DNA of 64,000 nucleotides from Amyelois transitella (taxonomy: Eukaryota > Arthropoda > Insecta > Lepidoptera > Pyralidae), in contig NC_083529.1 of the NCBI RefSeq assembly GCF_032362555.1, positions 62,001 through 126,000 on the forward strand. Direction: 5' to 3'. The notes under the pieces are model-generated. The model was not told the DNA's origin. It worked only from the letters and a program-made list of their open reading frames with translations, and did no database searches. A program made the translations under genes and the position numbers. Positions 32,901 through 44,639 of the stretch are shown in pieces. The number at the start of each line of letters is the position of its first letter. Positions within the stretch are counted from its first letter, which is position 1.

Positions 32901-35900
32901 AGAATCTGTAATCTAAATTAAATCGAATAATTATGATTAATTTTTGAATGTCATATATATTTGTGGAAGACGTTTAAAGTGAAGCCTTCTTTGTTTAATT
33001 TCTTTCTCACCAGTGTGTGTATGTATGTACATGTATCAAGAATATTCATTTACATATAATTCTCAATGACACAAAACCACAACCTTTACTTACCATCTGC
33101 GATTTCTAAGACTTTTGTGGTAATTTCTAGGTATCGAGGAAACAGTGGCACTTAGAAATGATCGTACCTTCATTATTGATTCTCTGATTGCAGCCCAGCG
33201 CCATGTAATGAGGTACGCTGGTCTCAAAGCCGCAGGCCAATGCGTCTGATTGCGAGAAATTACCGGGTTTTCATGCCAATTTCAGCAAAGCAATTGCAAT
33301 GAAATGATATCTGCGGATAAATGGTGCTGTTTTGCGTCTGTTTCACATACTAGGCGGTTAATTTTACTGCAAACCTTGAGCACCGTCGATTGGTAGCAAG
33401 TCTGTGTGTCTTCTGCAGGCCTCACTTCGGAGAGTGTGCACTGGAATTGCATAATATAATTCCTCATGCACCATTCAAGTGTCGGACGACGCGTAGTCCT
33501 ATTCTTTTTATACTGGTGCCAGGAACCGCACGGCTCATGACATTTTAAGCCGTCAAATATCCGGTATGTTTAATTCAAAAGCTTTAATGACTTACTATAA
33601 TTAGTGTTCTACAATAAGTTACAGTGTAATGCTCTTGCAATTAAGGACGTCCTGGTAAAGGGTCAGGTCAAAAGTACCCGAAACCGCCGAGCTTGTATGA
33701 AGAGAGTTATGAATGTGGATGAAGCGAAGAAAGTATGCAGAGATTATGGCAAGTGGAAAGAGGTAGTCTCTGCCTACCCCTCCGGGAAAGAGGCGTGATT
33801 TTATGTATGTATGTAATGCTCATGCAGGAGAGTGCGTTAGTACCTCGCTCACCTTCCGGCCCACGCGGTTGTTGTGCAAGTTCATCAGGCTCCTGGCGTC
33901 CGCCTCCAGCTCGCGCGCGTCCAGGAACTTCCTGGCGAACCGCGCGCCGAGCGCCACCTCCCCGCAGCCGCCCCACTGGAACTGCTCGGCGCCGGGGGAG
34001 GTGGTCACGGCGGTCAGCGAGGCCGCGCCGCGACGACGACTCGGGGATAGCCTAATCAGAAAATTGACAATCAAAATTGAGGTCAGAGATAAATATATCA
34101 AATGCCGCACCCCGCATCTATTGCGGATGCAAATGGAACTCTTACAAAACTTTGATATCCTGGAAGTTGTCATGCCAAGTGCACACACACTTTTTACCTA
34201 CTCCTAAATGTTTAGTCTATGTCTGTGCTAAACTTTTTCAGTCCAGTACCTAAGTTTTATAACTTGTTAGCTTAAGCTTATGAGGTAACAAGTGAAGATG
34301 GACGAATTAATTGGTGACATATAGATACTTTTGGAGGAATTGTCTTGCATTTTGCGTAAATCTCTCGCTATTATTCAAAGCCACACCGAAGGGGCGTTGC
34401 AAGCTTTTGGCTTATCAAGTCCGTAGTAATCACTGTCTCTTATAAAGCAGTACCTATTGGAAGAGCAGCCACAGCCGGGCAGGTCGCCGCGCGCGCACGC
34501 CGCGCTCAGCGCATGCGTCGCGCCCGCCGCCGTGATCGCGTATGTGAACGCCGCTTCGCGTGTCGCTGTAATACAAACCATCATACTACAGTAGAACTCC
34601 AATTATCCGAATTAATCGGATAATCAAATATTCGGATAATCGGATTTAAAAAAATTGCCATTGGAGAGAATAATTTTTTTTATTGAATTAAATGAAAGAA
34701 ACATGAAATTTTCACATGTTTTAAATATAAATAAAATGTACTTATGTACAAGTTTAGAAATAAAAATCCTTGTTTTTTAAACATCTCCGTCAATGTAAGC
34801 TGTTTTGCGGTCTTCAACCGTTTTCGGATTGATTGATTTGATTCGGATAATCGGCGATGCGGATAGTCGGAGTTCGGATAATTGGAGTTTTACTGTATAA
34901 TGATTACTCTACAAAATGTGTGTACTTTTATAAATTATGACGTGTTATATTGCAATACTATTGTTTTCTCCTTTAAAGTGCAGAACGGAACGCTATTCAA
35001 AATCGACGCCATCCCCACGTTAGTCTACTTAGCGAATGCATTTCCTGATGTTATCGCCAATGTATCCGGTCGTAAACTGGTAAAGACATTAGCCGGTAAT
35101 GTGATGTATCGATGTATCGATACTCCAGTACTACCAATTAGCGAATCGCTGCGAGCTTCGATTCGATATCGATGCTAATTTCGATGCATCGGTAGACGAC
35201 GATTACGCGAGATGATATGTTATCGATTTCGTTGTAACTCCAAGTTAGAACTTAGTTGCTGGAGGCGAAACGTGATCAAGATATGGGTTTTAATGGTCAC
35301 TATTTTAAAATACTGGTTTTTATTGTGTCTGCAGTTTTATCAATAATGAGGTGTGTTTAGACGTACAGTGGAAAGCATCAAGGAATATTTATACCATACA
35401 TACATATAATCACGTCTATATCACGTGTAGACAGAGCCAACAGACTTGAATAGACTGACAGGCCACGATTAGCTGTGAATTGAGATTCTAATAGTGACAG
35501 GATGATGGCCCATCGTCTAAAAGAAATTTCAAGTTTATAAGCCTATCCCTTAGTCGCCTTTTACGATATCCATGGGAAAGAAATGGAGAGGTCCTATATT
35601 TTTTTTAAGGTATCGGGAACCACACGGCATACCAAATGTTGTACCAGTGTTTATAAATTAAGTATTTAAGTATGTATATAGTCACATGAACGCTACAAAA
35701 GAAGCTGGCGCAGTGACAGGCACTTTTTACCTTTTTAAGAAACCTCTACTCGTTTTATATCATTAAATTTTATACCAGCAAATGTTTAAGATAATGTTCA
35801 GTCAACACTTACTCAATAAGGCATTGTGCAATTAAAAATAATCGTTTATCCATTCACAAACCCGTTCTTAAAGGATAAAGATATTCCGGTCTTCCTCATA

Positions 35901-38900
35901 AATCTGAAGAGCTATCACGATAAATATCAGAAGCGTATAAACATCAACACTAAACATAAACACAAACACATAAACTCTCACGCAGCTTTCTCGATTGATT
36001 TCTCGCTATTGATGGTTTACAGCCATCGAATTTGTTTACGATTCACGTCGTCGGTAGCGACATACAGACAAACAAACAAAATGGCTGTCACTCAATTAGC
36101 GTTGAAGAAAAAGTTAATTGTATGACACGCGGCCAAGCAGACGTGAGAGGTAAATGTGGCTTTATATGGGACGATACGACGGCGATGAAAATTGACATAA
36201 AGTTCACTTAATAACATCCCGAAATTATAAAAATGCGACATTCTATTAAAAACAGGTTTTTGGGTTTATAAATGGAAGATGATCGTAAGAGTTTTTAATT
36301 TGAACCTCCCCACAATTTGGGATGTCATTTTCATTAGATACCATCAACAGGCTAAATAAATGCGGTTAACTTTATAGTTCAAATCGATACCACACAGTAT
36401 ACGAGTATTATGGGTAGGTACGTTTAGTCAAAGATTGTGATAATGCTGACTAAAAATTTATTTTAATAGAGATGATCCGCGTTTCATAAAACCTTGAAAG
36501 AAAATAAGAGAACCTTTTTTACGAAAACCTTAACTATCTGAATTGTGTAAACTTATAAAATATCGCACCATAATATTTAAAACTTGAATAGTCGTGGCGT
36601 ATAAACGCACCTCGCGAGTCAATTAGCCTTTGCGTATAAATCACGTTCCGTAGGCGGAGAGTGCGACCCGACATTGGTCCACTGAGGGTACAACACTGAA
36701 GGCGCCTTGTTTATTATAAAATAAATAAATAAAAATATTGCTGTTTCTATTGAAGAATAAAATTTAGAATAGTTGGGTAATCCGGACCCATCATTTCACA
36801 GAGTTATGAATCACTACAACATAACAATCACGTCTATATCACTACAACGTTAGCTTTATTTATTAGTGTCAGTGTCATAAAATTATCACGTGGTTGCGCA
36901 GTACCTACAAACTATCAGTTTTTTTTTACAAAGAATCCATGTTTTTATATTAAGGTACCTACTACATATTAATCTTTCAAGCAAGACGGGTTTCCGACTA
37001 CCTAGCGTGTTGCTCTAAGCCTTTAGCTGACCTCTTTCCGGTAATGAAGTGCGTACTATAGCTATACGAAACGATATTGTAGCATTAGCAGGTCTTCCCG
37101 TGCAGATTGTAAAGGTCAATCAAGGAAAACGCTAATAAACTTGGGTTTCTTCTTTAATTCATTTTGTTAGCAACCTGTCACTATTTGAATTTCAATTGCT
37201 GAACTTGGCCTTTCAATCCCGTCGAGTCTGTTGGCTCTGTTTACCTCGTAGGGGATAAAACGTGATCGTTTATATATGACTATAATAATCCTAAGCTTGG
37301 TTCTGGTGTAGCCTTAAGGTTGTTGAGGTCAGTAAATGACAATCGGTTTTGCATCTCGCATGGAGACGAGCGGAACTTCAGTCGAACTTAGCAATAAAAT
37401 GCAATGGGATCGGAGGCGACTCTCGTGTGGTCGTGGAGTCACGCGGCGCCGGCGCCGACCACGACCGCCTATTGATAACCACAGACAAATACAACCTCGC
37501 ATTCGACCCGCCGCCAACTTGGAGAAAGTACCCATTAAATTATTCATATTAATTTATTTGGTAGCTAAGTAAATGCGTAATAAATATATACGGGACAAAT
37601 TAACAGATTGAGTGAGTTTGAAATTTTATAATAAATACTTATGCATGTCACTATTTGAATCTCAATTCTATCAATACGCCAAATAGCTGAACGTGGCCAT
37701 TCAGTCTTTTCAAGCCTGTTGGCTCTGTCTACTCCGCAAGGGATATAGACGTGACCATATGTATGTATATATGTATATACAAACATCCAAGACCCAGGCC
37801 AATTGGAGAAATTTCGTTTCTCATCATGCCCTGGCCGGAATTCGAACCCGGGACCTTCGGTGTCACGGACAAGTGCACTATCGCTGCGTCACAGATAGAC
37901 AGCGTAGGTATATTGGTTTAAAAATTAGGAACAGAGCTTTTGAACTAAGCGACCTTTAAGGTATATGGTAATCATTTCGTTTTTCTACTACTGATATTAT
38001 TGCTTTTGTCTGCCTGTAACAGGTATGTAGTAAATTAACAAATAAGTCTGGTCGTTCAGTTATTTCGTTTATTTTTACGACTGCCTTACAGCGTCCGTGG
38101 CCGAATTGATAAGGTGCCCGAATAAAATTCGTGGCGGGTTTGGAGGCACAGCTTGGATTCCTGACCAAAGATAATGTAATTGGGAACACGCCGAGAGCAA
38201 TAAGTAGTCCAGGGCTCACCTTTGGGCATGACGTGCCCGAAGTAGTTGTGGTCCCCCACGCCCGAGCAGTTCCAGCGGCGGCCGCTCAGCTGAGACCGGC
38301 ACTCGGCGTACGCCATGCTGTGAAGAGAAAATGGGTAGCTGGCATGAAAATAAATAGTAGAAAGAATAAAAATCATAGCGAAAGGGTTAACCTTAGTATA
38401 TATATTTTCGAGGAAAGGTTTTAGGATTGGAATAAGAAGGCCTGTCGGTTGTAAAAATTTTTAGGTGTTTTATAATGACGAAAGTAGTATAAACGTGGTG
38501 GAAATTTGATCGAGCGTTGAGAAGTATGGTGTAAGATTGAGTGATTGATACTATGAAAGACATTACATACAATATGTATAAACACTGACTCTGGCTACCT
38601 GTGCTTAATGTGCTTGGCTTAATGACAGAACTGAGATTCAAATAGTGACAGGTTGCTAGCCCGTTGCCTAAAAGAGTAATCCAAAGTTTAAAAGCCTATC
38701 CCTTAGTCGCCTTTAACGACATCCATGAGAGAGAGAGGGTGGTCCTACTGGGCACCTACTTTTGGTGCCAAGAAACACACGGCACGTCGTAAAAAACTAG
38801 TGACAATAATAGAAAAGAGAATGCTTAGATCATGAATGAAGTGTAAATGAGAACCGTGGAGTGAAAAGGCACAGACGAACGTACCTCAATCAAACAATTA

Positions 38901-39215
38901 TGTAGTGTCTGCTTAGCTCTTTAGGAAAGAGATGTATATCTGTGGTTACGAGGGCGACACTGAACGTTTTTAGAACTGGCCATTTGTTATTTGGGATGGC
39001 GACGCACTGTGGATGCCCTCTGCCCCAGCTAGGGGACATAGGACCTTAAGTCATTTGTTATTTACTCGTACTCGTACCTGAGTCCGATGCCGAGCTGCGC
39101 GACGTGCGCGGGCGCGGCGTGGCACAGCGCGCGCTGGCGCTCCGTGAGCCCGCGCGCGCACAGCAGCCGCGCGCCCAGCCCGCCGGCCGGCACCGCGCGG
39201 GCGGCGGCGCCGCTT
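29999..39215 (-). CDS. WntA: Wnt secreted ligand, probably WntA, lacking its first exon
   Basis: Seven coding exons in order: 39078-39215, 38220-38317, 34454-34565, 33853-34051, 30939-31141, 30593-30732, 29999-30150. Borders are GT/AG, phases agree and about 346 residues result. Family hallmarks are [45 protein letters not shown], the lipidation loop [11 protein letters not shown] with its acceptor serine, CCGRGY and the Cys-rich end [11 protein letters not shown]...HICK. The N-terminal signal peptide is not in these exons, so at least one more exon lies further up the minus strand. Wnt7 is disfavoured because its EEDRM/TTKTCWTTLP-type blocks are absent. Lepidoptera keep few Wnt subfamilies, and WntA fits best by elimination. 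Wnt family membership is certain; the subfamily is moderate. It is a secreted morphogen acting through Frizzled receptors. Confidence 0.9.
31207..31410 (+). repeat. LINE 3' fragment, 5' truncated
   Basis: aaaggtcggagtaggaaggc through gacgtcctggcaaagggtca to a short tatg tail. It lies in the Wnt intron 31142-33852 in opposite orientation to the gene. Confidence 0.85.
32022..32085. promoter_or_regulatory. GC-box-like cluster in a Wnt intron
   Basis: ccccgccccgccccgggcgg stands out in AT-rich intron sequence and contains overlapping Sp1/KLF-type GC boxes. It could be a regulatory island or repeat debris. Confidence 0.3.
32595..32872 (-). repeat. Full-length family S copy with 13-bp target duplication
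   Basis: The element at 32608-32859 is flanked by tctttattaatac on both sides (32595-32607, 32860-32872). This fixes the 5' end at GTGCCGTGTGG on the minus strand and the 3' end at the catatg-type tail, for a length of about 252 bp. A 13-bp duplication indicates LINE-type retrotransposition. Confidence 0.93.
33496..33535 (-). repeat. Family S head fragment
   Basis: tcctattctttttatactgg, then gccaggaaccgcacggct: the 5' head region only. Confidence 0.7.
33626..33826 (+). repeat. 5'-truncated LINE copy with 14-bp target duplication
   Basis: LINE tail 33640-33812 between gtaatgctcttgca (33626-33639) and gtaatgctcatgca (33813-33826), with one mismatch. It preserves the family stop codon (gcgTGAttttatg) that the full-length copy has lost. 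It ends 26 bases from Wnt exon 33853-34051. Confidence 0.9.
34589..34895. mobile_element. Pogo/Tigger-like MITE beside a Wnt splice acceptor
   Basis: Terminal inverted repeats cagtagaactccaattatcc and (reverse complement of the right end) cagtaaaactccaattatcc, flanked by TA on both sides (34587-34588, 34896-34897). The ends and TA duplication are typical of pogo/Tigger-type Tc1-mariner MITEs. There is no transposase. It lies 23 bases from the acceptor of Wnt exon 34454-34565. Confidence 0.85.
35396..35629 (-). repeat. Family S copy
   Basis: Near full length on the minus strand, from the acatataatcacgtctatat tail to the tcgggaaccacacggcat head, in a Wnt intron. Confidence 0.88.
37093..37269 (+). 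repeat. Family S copy, old
   Basis: Shortened and diverged: ctaataaacttgggtttctt, gttggctctgtttacctcg, aaaacgtgatcg. Confidence 0.75.
37349..37552 (+). other. GC-rich coding-like island, unidentified
   Basis: A 67-codon plus-strand ORF opposite the Wnt gene, inside a Wnt intron. The second half ([20 protein letters not shown], then [14 protein letters not shown]) has a protein-like composition and GC content like an exon. I do not recognise it. It may be a gene or retrocopy remnant. Confidence 0.3.
37645..37781 (+). repeat. Family S 3' half
   Basis: cactatttgaatctcaattc to gacgtgaccatatgtatg, followed directly by a tRNA-like SINE piece. Confidence 0.85.
37786..37905 (-). repeat. tRNA-derived SINE fragment
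   Basis: The minus strand carries a pol III B box (GGGTTCGAATTCC) and an A-box-like segment near 37870-37890. Confidence 0.65.
38094..38190 (+). repeat. tRNA-derived SINE fragment
   Basis: gtggccgaattgataaggtg resembles an A box, and agcttggattcctgac a decayed B box. Confidence 0.6.
38611..38785 (-). repeat. Family S 5' two-thirds
   Basis: Minus strand, from ggcttaatgacagaactgag to the head gccaagaaacacacggcac; the tail is lost. It is in a Wnt intron. Confidence 0.85.
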
Positions 39216-39237
39216 CTGGAAAACGATGTGCTTTATA

Positions 39238-39425
39238 ATAATGACCAGCGACCCGCCTCGGCTTCGCACGGGTGCAAAATTCGGAAAAATTATACATAAA
39301 AACCTTCCTCTTGAATCACTCTACCTGTTACAAAAAACCGCATCAAAATCCGTTGCGTAATTTTAAAGATTTAAGCATACAGACAAACTGACTAAAATAG
39401 CGACTTTTTTATACTATGTAGTGAT
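39238..39425 (+). repeat. Dispersed element (cggcttcgcacggg type)
   Basis: Starts gaccagcgacccgcctcggc and includes catcaaaatccgttgcgtaa and a catacagacaaac end, typical of abundant insect MITE-like repeats (memory). It begins 23 bases from Wnt exon 39078-39215. Confidence 0.65.
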
Positions 39426-39539
39426 GATAAGCATTTATTTCAGGCACTTATAAGCTACATTGATACAATGGCACATAGAAATATATACGTAAAAATTATA
39501 TTCGTAAAAATAGGTGATGGTTATTATTAGGTACACATA

Positions 39540-39940
39540 AAATGTGCTCGGGCCCATGGGCACCCGGTCATTTGGGAGGCGTTCATGGGGCCGAAGCCAA
39601 CATGAAGAGGCCCTTTGGTACCTTTTGTTCTAGAGTGAGATGGGCGCAGCTATGGAGATCTGTCCCTTGATGAACCATTGGGATTTACCAACGGACAGCC
39701 CTCCACAGCTGCCATATTGCCAGGGAGGGATTTACTTGGTCTGGGTCATGCGAATGGGATGCTAGTGGATTGGATTACTGGGCTATGGAGTGAGATACGG
39801 ACATCTGCCTCGAAAATCTCTCACGTAATTTTGATTAGGCAGATGGTGACTCGCTGCTCATTGGCTATATAGCAGAATTTATTATTATTACTGTTGTTAT
39901 TGTGCCTGGTACTGTTACCAGGCTGGTCTTAAGAAAAATA
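39540..39940. repeat. Probable LINE 3' end or decayed element
   Basis: GC-richer than its surroundings, without a long ORF, ending in an (att)n-like stretch and a small perfect stem (cctggta...taccagg). The class is not determined. Confidence 0.35.
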
Positions 39941-40593
39941 GCGCTGGTTTTCAGTCGCTCGGATCAATATCACATGATTCGAAACGTCCGAGATAAAATA
40001 AAGGTACGTTACGTGCGCGTTTAATACCTGTAGTATTTATAAAAAGTATAGGAAAGTAAAAACAGAGATTTTATCAAATTCCAGTAGGAAGCTGCGGGCT
40101 TAAACTACTAAATAATAAACACTACTGTTTGCTGTAATTCTAGCGCTACACTAAAGCGCTTTATGAATGAGTGTACTTGAACAATGCGGTTGACGGCACA
40201 GACTAGCGATAGCATCTGGTTCCGCTCGGTGAAGGCGGAACAATTGCGGCGCGGCGGTAGACCTTGACTCGTGCGAATGATGATCCCTCATTGCCATATG
40301 GCCATTGCTTTTATAGGCTTCGTATGGGCAAAAGTCTCATTTATCCTTGTTCCGTGGAAATCTCGGAAAATTCTATATAAATTAACTAATAACAACAGAA
40401 TATAATAAAAAACTAGAGCTAAAGAAAATCTTGCACAAAGGCGCTACTTTTTCAAAAGAAATTTCTGGGTCCACTATAGGTAGATATTCTTAGTGGTTTT
40501 ATTTTTATTTTAATGAAAATTATTAAGCGATATGATATATCCTATAATAATAAATAAAAAAAATTTAATTTGAACTTTCCAATATGGCCCACT
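39941..40593. other. Non-coding, nothing recognised
   Basis: AT-rich, upstream of the last visible Wnt exon. No signal-peptide exon was identified. Confidence 0.45.
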
Positions 40594-40725
40594 ATATTTA
40601 AAATCACTCCTATTTATCGAAGGGGTAGGAGGCTTGGTTTTTTCACCCACCATCCCTGCATACTTCTTCCTTTTCATCCACATTCTATTCATGTAAGCTT
40701 TTTGGGCTCTTTTAAAATTTCATCT
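40594..40725 (-). repeat. LINE 3' fragment, diverged
   Basis: The minus strand reads agaatgtggatgaaaaggaa, then gaagtatgcagggatggtgg and ctcctaccccttcgataaat, clearly the LINE tail. Confidence 0.75.
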
Positions 40726-40885
40726 CAGTTTGTTCAGATGCAGGCATCCAACCGCACCTGTCTATAAAGAGAGTGCATGTACACAAAAATGTAAAGAGAA
40801 ATCTATAAATGCGAATAGAATAGAATATATTTATTTTTAAAATTGGATACAATATATCACTTATTGACGTCACATCACTTAAATC

Positions 40886-40974
40886 TAATTACAACTACTA
40901 CCGCTTCCAAAGCGCATGTGTAGAAGAAGCGGCGGAACAAACTACACTGCAGCATTTTCATCGGACGTCAATTT
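40886..40974 (-). repeat. Dispersed repeat family P
   Basis: Reverse-oriented relative of 10116-10206, with gcttccaaagcgcatgtgta and gaacaaactacactgcagca. Confidence 0.7.
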
Positions 40975-41493
40975 ACAAATATAGATCTCTTAAAACTACA
41001 TCGTGGACGAATGCACATTGTCTACATTAAAAAACATGAATGAATGTAGAAAAACATGAATGAATGTAGAATGTGAATCCTCGATTGTCAATATGCCAGC
41101 CAATTAGTCCGGGAGTAAGGGCGCATCCACACGCACCGGCGGGTAGCACGCGTGGCTGGATATAAATTGCGATTGTCAATGTTTGCACTTCCGGCTATTA
41201 CCTTCATTTAACAAACCGCTTTCAATTCGCATAAAGTGCATATAATTTGGCATGTTATATTTGATTTTTTCTATCTCTGAAAAAAATATGTACTTATCTA
41301 ATTAAACTGATAAATAAATATGTATGGGACTGAAAACACAGATTGACTTAGCCTCGAAGTAAGTTCGAAGCTTATGTTACGAGATACTTACACTAACTAC
41401 GATATTTTGTAATAAATGATCAGAGAAAGTTCATTTTTTATCATTGCAAGGAAACCTAACCCATTTGGAACATGGTGAACGCTGCCCTAGGTT

Positions 41494-41562
41494 AATGTGC
41501 CTATTACCTTAGTCTCCTTTTACGGCATCCATGGAAAAAAGATTGAGTGGTACTGTTCTAAA
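41494..41562 (-). repeat. Family S fragment
   Basis: Minus strand cttagtctccttttacggca, then tccatgg and gattgagtggtactgttc. Confidence 0.7.
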
Positions 41563-41814
41563 GTGCATCCCCTTATAAAAATTAAAATCTATGGACTGGA
41601 CATATATGTATAACAGAGCAAAGAACACACTTTGTGACCAAGTGTTCCGTGCTCTGTGCCTCATTTGGCACCAGGTGGGCGGCCGCGAGGCGGTGTGAAT
41701 CAGTCGCGGGAGTGTTAACAGATGCACTCATTATAGGAGCGGTGTTAATAAGCTGAGTCTACGAAGACAATCTTGTATGTTGACTAGTATGTTGTTCCAG
41801 CTTTTGCTACGAAG

Positions 41815-42260
41815 CAATCCAGCGAACAATCAGAGAAGGGCTTCGGCATAAAAGGCACAGGTTCAAATTCCACCTCGGCCATACACCAGTGACTACTTTG
41901 TAATGAATGATTATATTCGAAGTTATGTACAGTTTGAATACTCATATAATACGATGTGACTCTGTTACCATACGATGTTTTCCCTAACCGTAAATGCACC
42001 TGCACATTCAGGCAACTGGATGTGTAACCTAACCATTATCAAACCGATAACCGGTTACTGTGTCAGGCGGGAGTCGCTTCATCTCAAGAACTACTTAACC
42101 GATTTTGATGTTATGATATGAACTTAGAAAATCTATTGACAGATCCTGCATATGTTTTAAATTTCATCAAAATCAGAGCACCAACGGTTCGATAGTTGTT
42201 GCGTTACAAACATACATACAAAAAATGTATTTCCACCCCAAGTTGATTGGTATACCTCAC
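41815..42260. repeat. tRNA-like SINE remnant and adjoining old MITE text
   Basis: 41815-42075 has a B-box-like aggttcaaattcc and a SINE body (aaatgcacctgcacattcag). 42075-42240 has the tcatcaaaatcagagcacc phrase typical of old insect DNA elements. Confidence 0.5.
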
Positions 42261-42530
42261 TCGCTTCTCTCGCATTATAACATCTTTAAAATAACAGAAA
42301 AGAATAATTTAAAGGAGGCTTGAACCAAATGTTTATTAGGTTACCAAAGACCTGCTAATTGTCCTAAAGAGGCCGAGTGACACCAGACCACGAGACTCAT
42401 CGCAATGTTTGTCTAAACTAGTCAGTGTGGGCGTCAGTCTCGCCAAAACTATCAGATTTTATGTAAAAGGAACAATCGTTACTAATGAAAACATTGAGGT
42501 TACTTTAACGAAAATTGATAAAAAACTTAC

Positions 42531-42640
42531 ATACCTACATAAAATCACGTCTTTATTTCTTACAGAGCCAATAGTCTCGAAAAGACTGAAAGGCCACGTT
42601 TAGCTTAATAATGGAATTGAGATTCAAACAGTGACGGGTT
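42531..42640 (-). repeat. Family S 3' fragment
   Basis: aaaatcacgtctttatttct to gattcaaacagtgacgggtt. Confidence 0.8.
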
Positions 42641-43357
42641 AACATAACATTAACCCTACATCCTTGACCCAGAGAAAGTCAAAGCCTCCGTGTATGAAGC
42701 ACATTGAGTGTGCTCAATTAATTTCTAGTTATAAATCCATTTGTCATCGATTGAGAGGATAATTACGATGGCCCCGCGGGTATGAAGCTGGAATGTTGAC
42801 ATTTAACGGGGATATATAGACATGTTGGAAATACAATTTGTTCATAATTAAACACTATAAGAGGTAATTTGTTGTATCAGCGATGACTGCATATAGAGTT
42901 CTGATGGCAGAAGAAATACAGTAATTTCGTAAAATAAAAAGTTAACAAAATTAATGCTATAAAAGAAGTGATAAAGGGCATTAAAATAAATTGTGTTGAA
43001 GTAACAATTACCAAGATGTAAATGTATAAAAATAATAATATTTTGTTATGGGTATAACTTTGAAAATAGCTCTACATATGTAAACGTTTACATGAAATGA
43101 AATGGATAAGGTAAAACCCATGTTTCACGGGAAACTGCAACTTACTTGAAACAAATTGTGTTATTACCAGAACAATACAACTTTTGCTTTACTCGACGTT
43201 AGAACTTTTTGAAAATACGCGCTTTACACACTCGGCTTTTATACCAAGATATCGAGATGAATTAGGTAATTTTATTGTTAAAATGCGTTATGAGTAAAAG
43301 TCTTGTAGTATACAAATGATTTGCGAATAAAGATTTTATAAAAAAATATAATTTTTT
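42641..43357. other. Non-coding, nothing recognised
   Basis: AT-rich, without repeats or exons that I can support. Confidence 0.45.
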
Positions 43358-43560
43358 AAGGACGTCCTGGCAAAAGGTCAATAGTATTGGAAACCACCGA
43401 TCTTGCTTGAAGAGAGTTATGAATGTGGATCAAGCGAAAGAAGTATGCAGGGATCAAGGCAGGTAAGTGGAGAGATGTAGTATCTGTCTGTCCGTTTATC
43501 AGTGGAGAGATGTAGTATCCCTCTGGGAAAAAGCGTTATTTTATGTATGTATGTATGTAA
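43358..43560 (+). repeat. LINE 3' fragment with internal insertion
   Basis: aaggacgtcctggcaaaagg through gttatgaatgtggatcaagc to a (tatg)n tail. A short duplication of gtggagagatgtagtatc is present near the end. Confidence 0.8.
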
Positions 43561-44237
43561 TTCTAACGTCAAATATCATAAATAATTTTATTATTATGAA
43601 TTTCTCTCAACCATTGTCATTCACGAACATGATACACTTCAAATATTCCCTCTCTAACTCTAAGTTACTCTCTTTAAAATGAAACTAAAGAAAGAGATTT
43701 AAGATAAGTTTGGTTGGTTGAAGTTCAGTTGACTGGAAGAAATTGGCATAAGTCCGCCATTGTATATATATTCAATGACTGATTTGTAATTTGTTATTTT
43801 TTTATGTTCAAAAAAGAGTTCACAAACAAACAAACCTATACGTTCATGAAAACATTTACATAATATTGAAATATCGACGAGATAAAGTCCTTCCCATTAG
43901 GTACATTCATTCACGATACCGATTACATTCAATTACGAGATGTATTACAAGATATTGTTTTATCAGGAGCGGTAAATTTTGAGATAGTCGCGATGTGAAC
44001 GGGCGTGAATGAACATTTTATTTTGTTGTTAAATTATTAATATCAATAATCTAAGCGTATTTGACTGGAAGGATATCAAAAGCAACTTGAAAAATGAGAC
44101 TACATATCCTCCAAATTAAGTCCCCCTGACCTGTATTCAAATCAACAATTTTTCAAGTGACGAACGTTATCTCGAAAACACGACGTAAACAAAGTCATAT
44201 TTTAAGGACAAGAATATAGTTTCAATGCCAGTCTGGA
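43561..44237. other. Non-coding, nothing recognised
   Basis: AT-rich. No exon, repeat match or structure stands out. Confidence 0.45.
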
Positions 44238-44545
44238 AGCAAAGTCAATCAAGGGAAAAATGAAAAAGGCGTACAGGCTTGGGATTCTTCTTGTAGACGA
44301 TGATCTAGCAACCTGCCACTAACTAACTCAATAGATGACCGCAGTTGTCGAGTTGTTTCTATCCCGTGAGGAATAAATGTGATGTATGCATGTAACATAC
44401 ATACATACATGTATCAGTCTTCAAGACTGAAAGGCTACGTTCAGCTGATTTAAATAGTGACAGGTTGCTAGCCCAGCTCTTAGTCGCCTAATACAGCATC
44501 CCTGGTTGGCCGTCTTATTCTAAAGAATCAGGGACCATACGGCAC
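44238..44545. repeat. Tail-to-tail pair of family S copies
   Basis: A plus-oriented copy (44238-44398) and a minus-oriented copy (44394-44545) meet at a catacatacatacatg tract. The pair could fold into a hairpin in RNA. Confidence 0.8.
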
Positions 44546-44639
44546 TTTAAATAAACAAAGTACTTATGATAGTAACTGTCACTTATAAAATCATTTGAAA
44601 TTCACACGTTGACCAATGAAAATGAGGACTATGGACAAA

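Noticed and set aside
37786-38190. tRNA gene
   Set aside because: A- and B-box-like motifs are present but no cloverleaf can be completed; these are SINE fragments.
29999-39215. Assignment to Wnt7
   Set aside because: The alanine-rich [14 protein letters not shown] block is similar, but the central and C-terminal blocks lack Wnt7-type residues.
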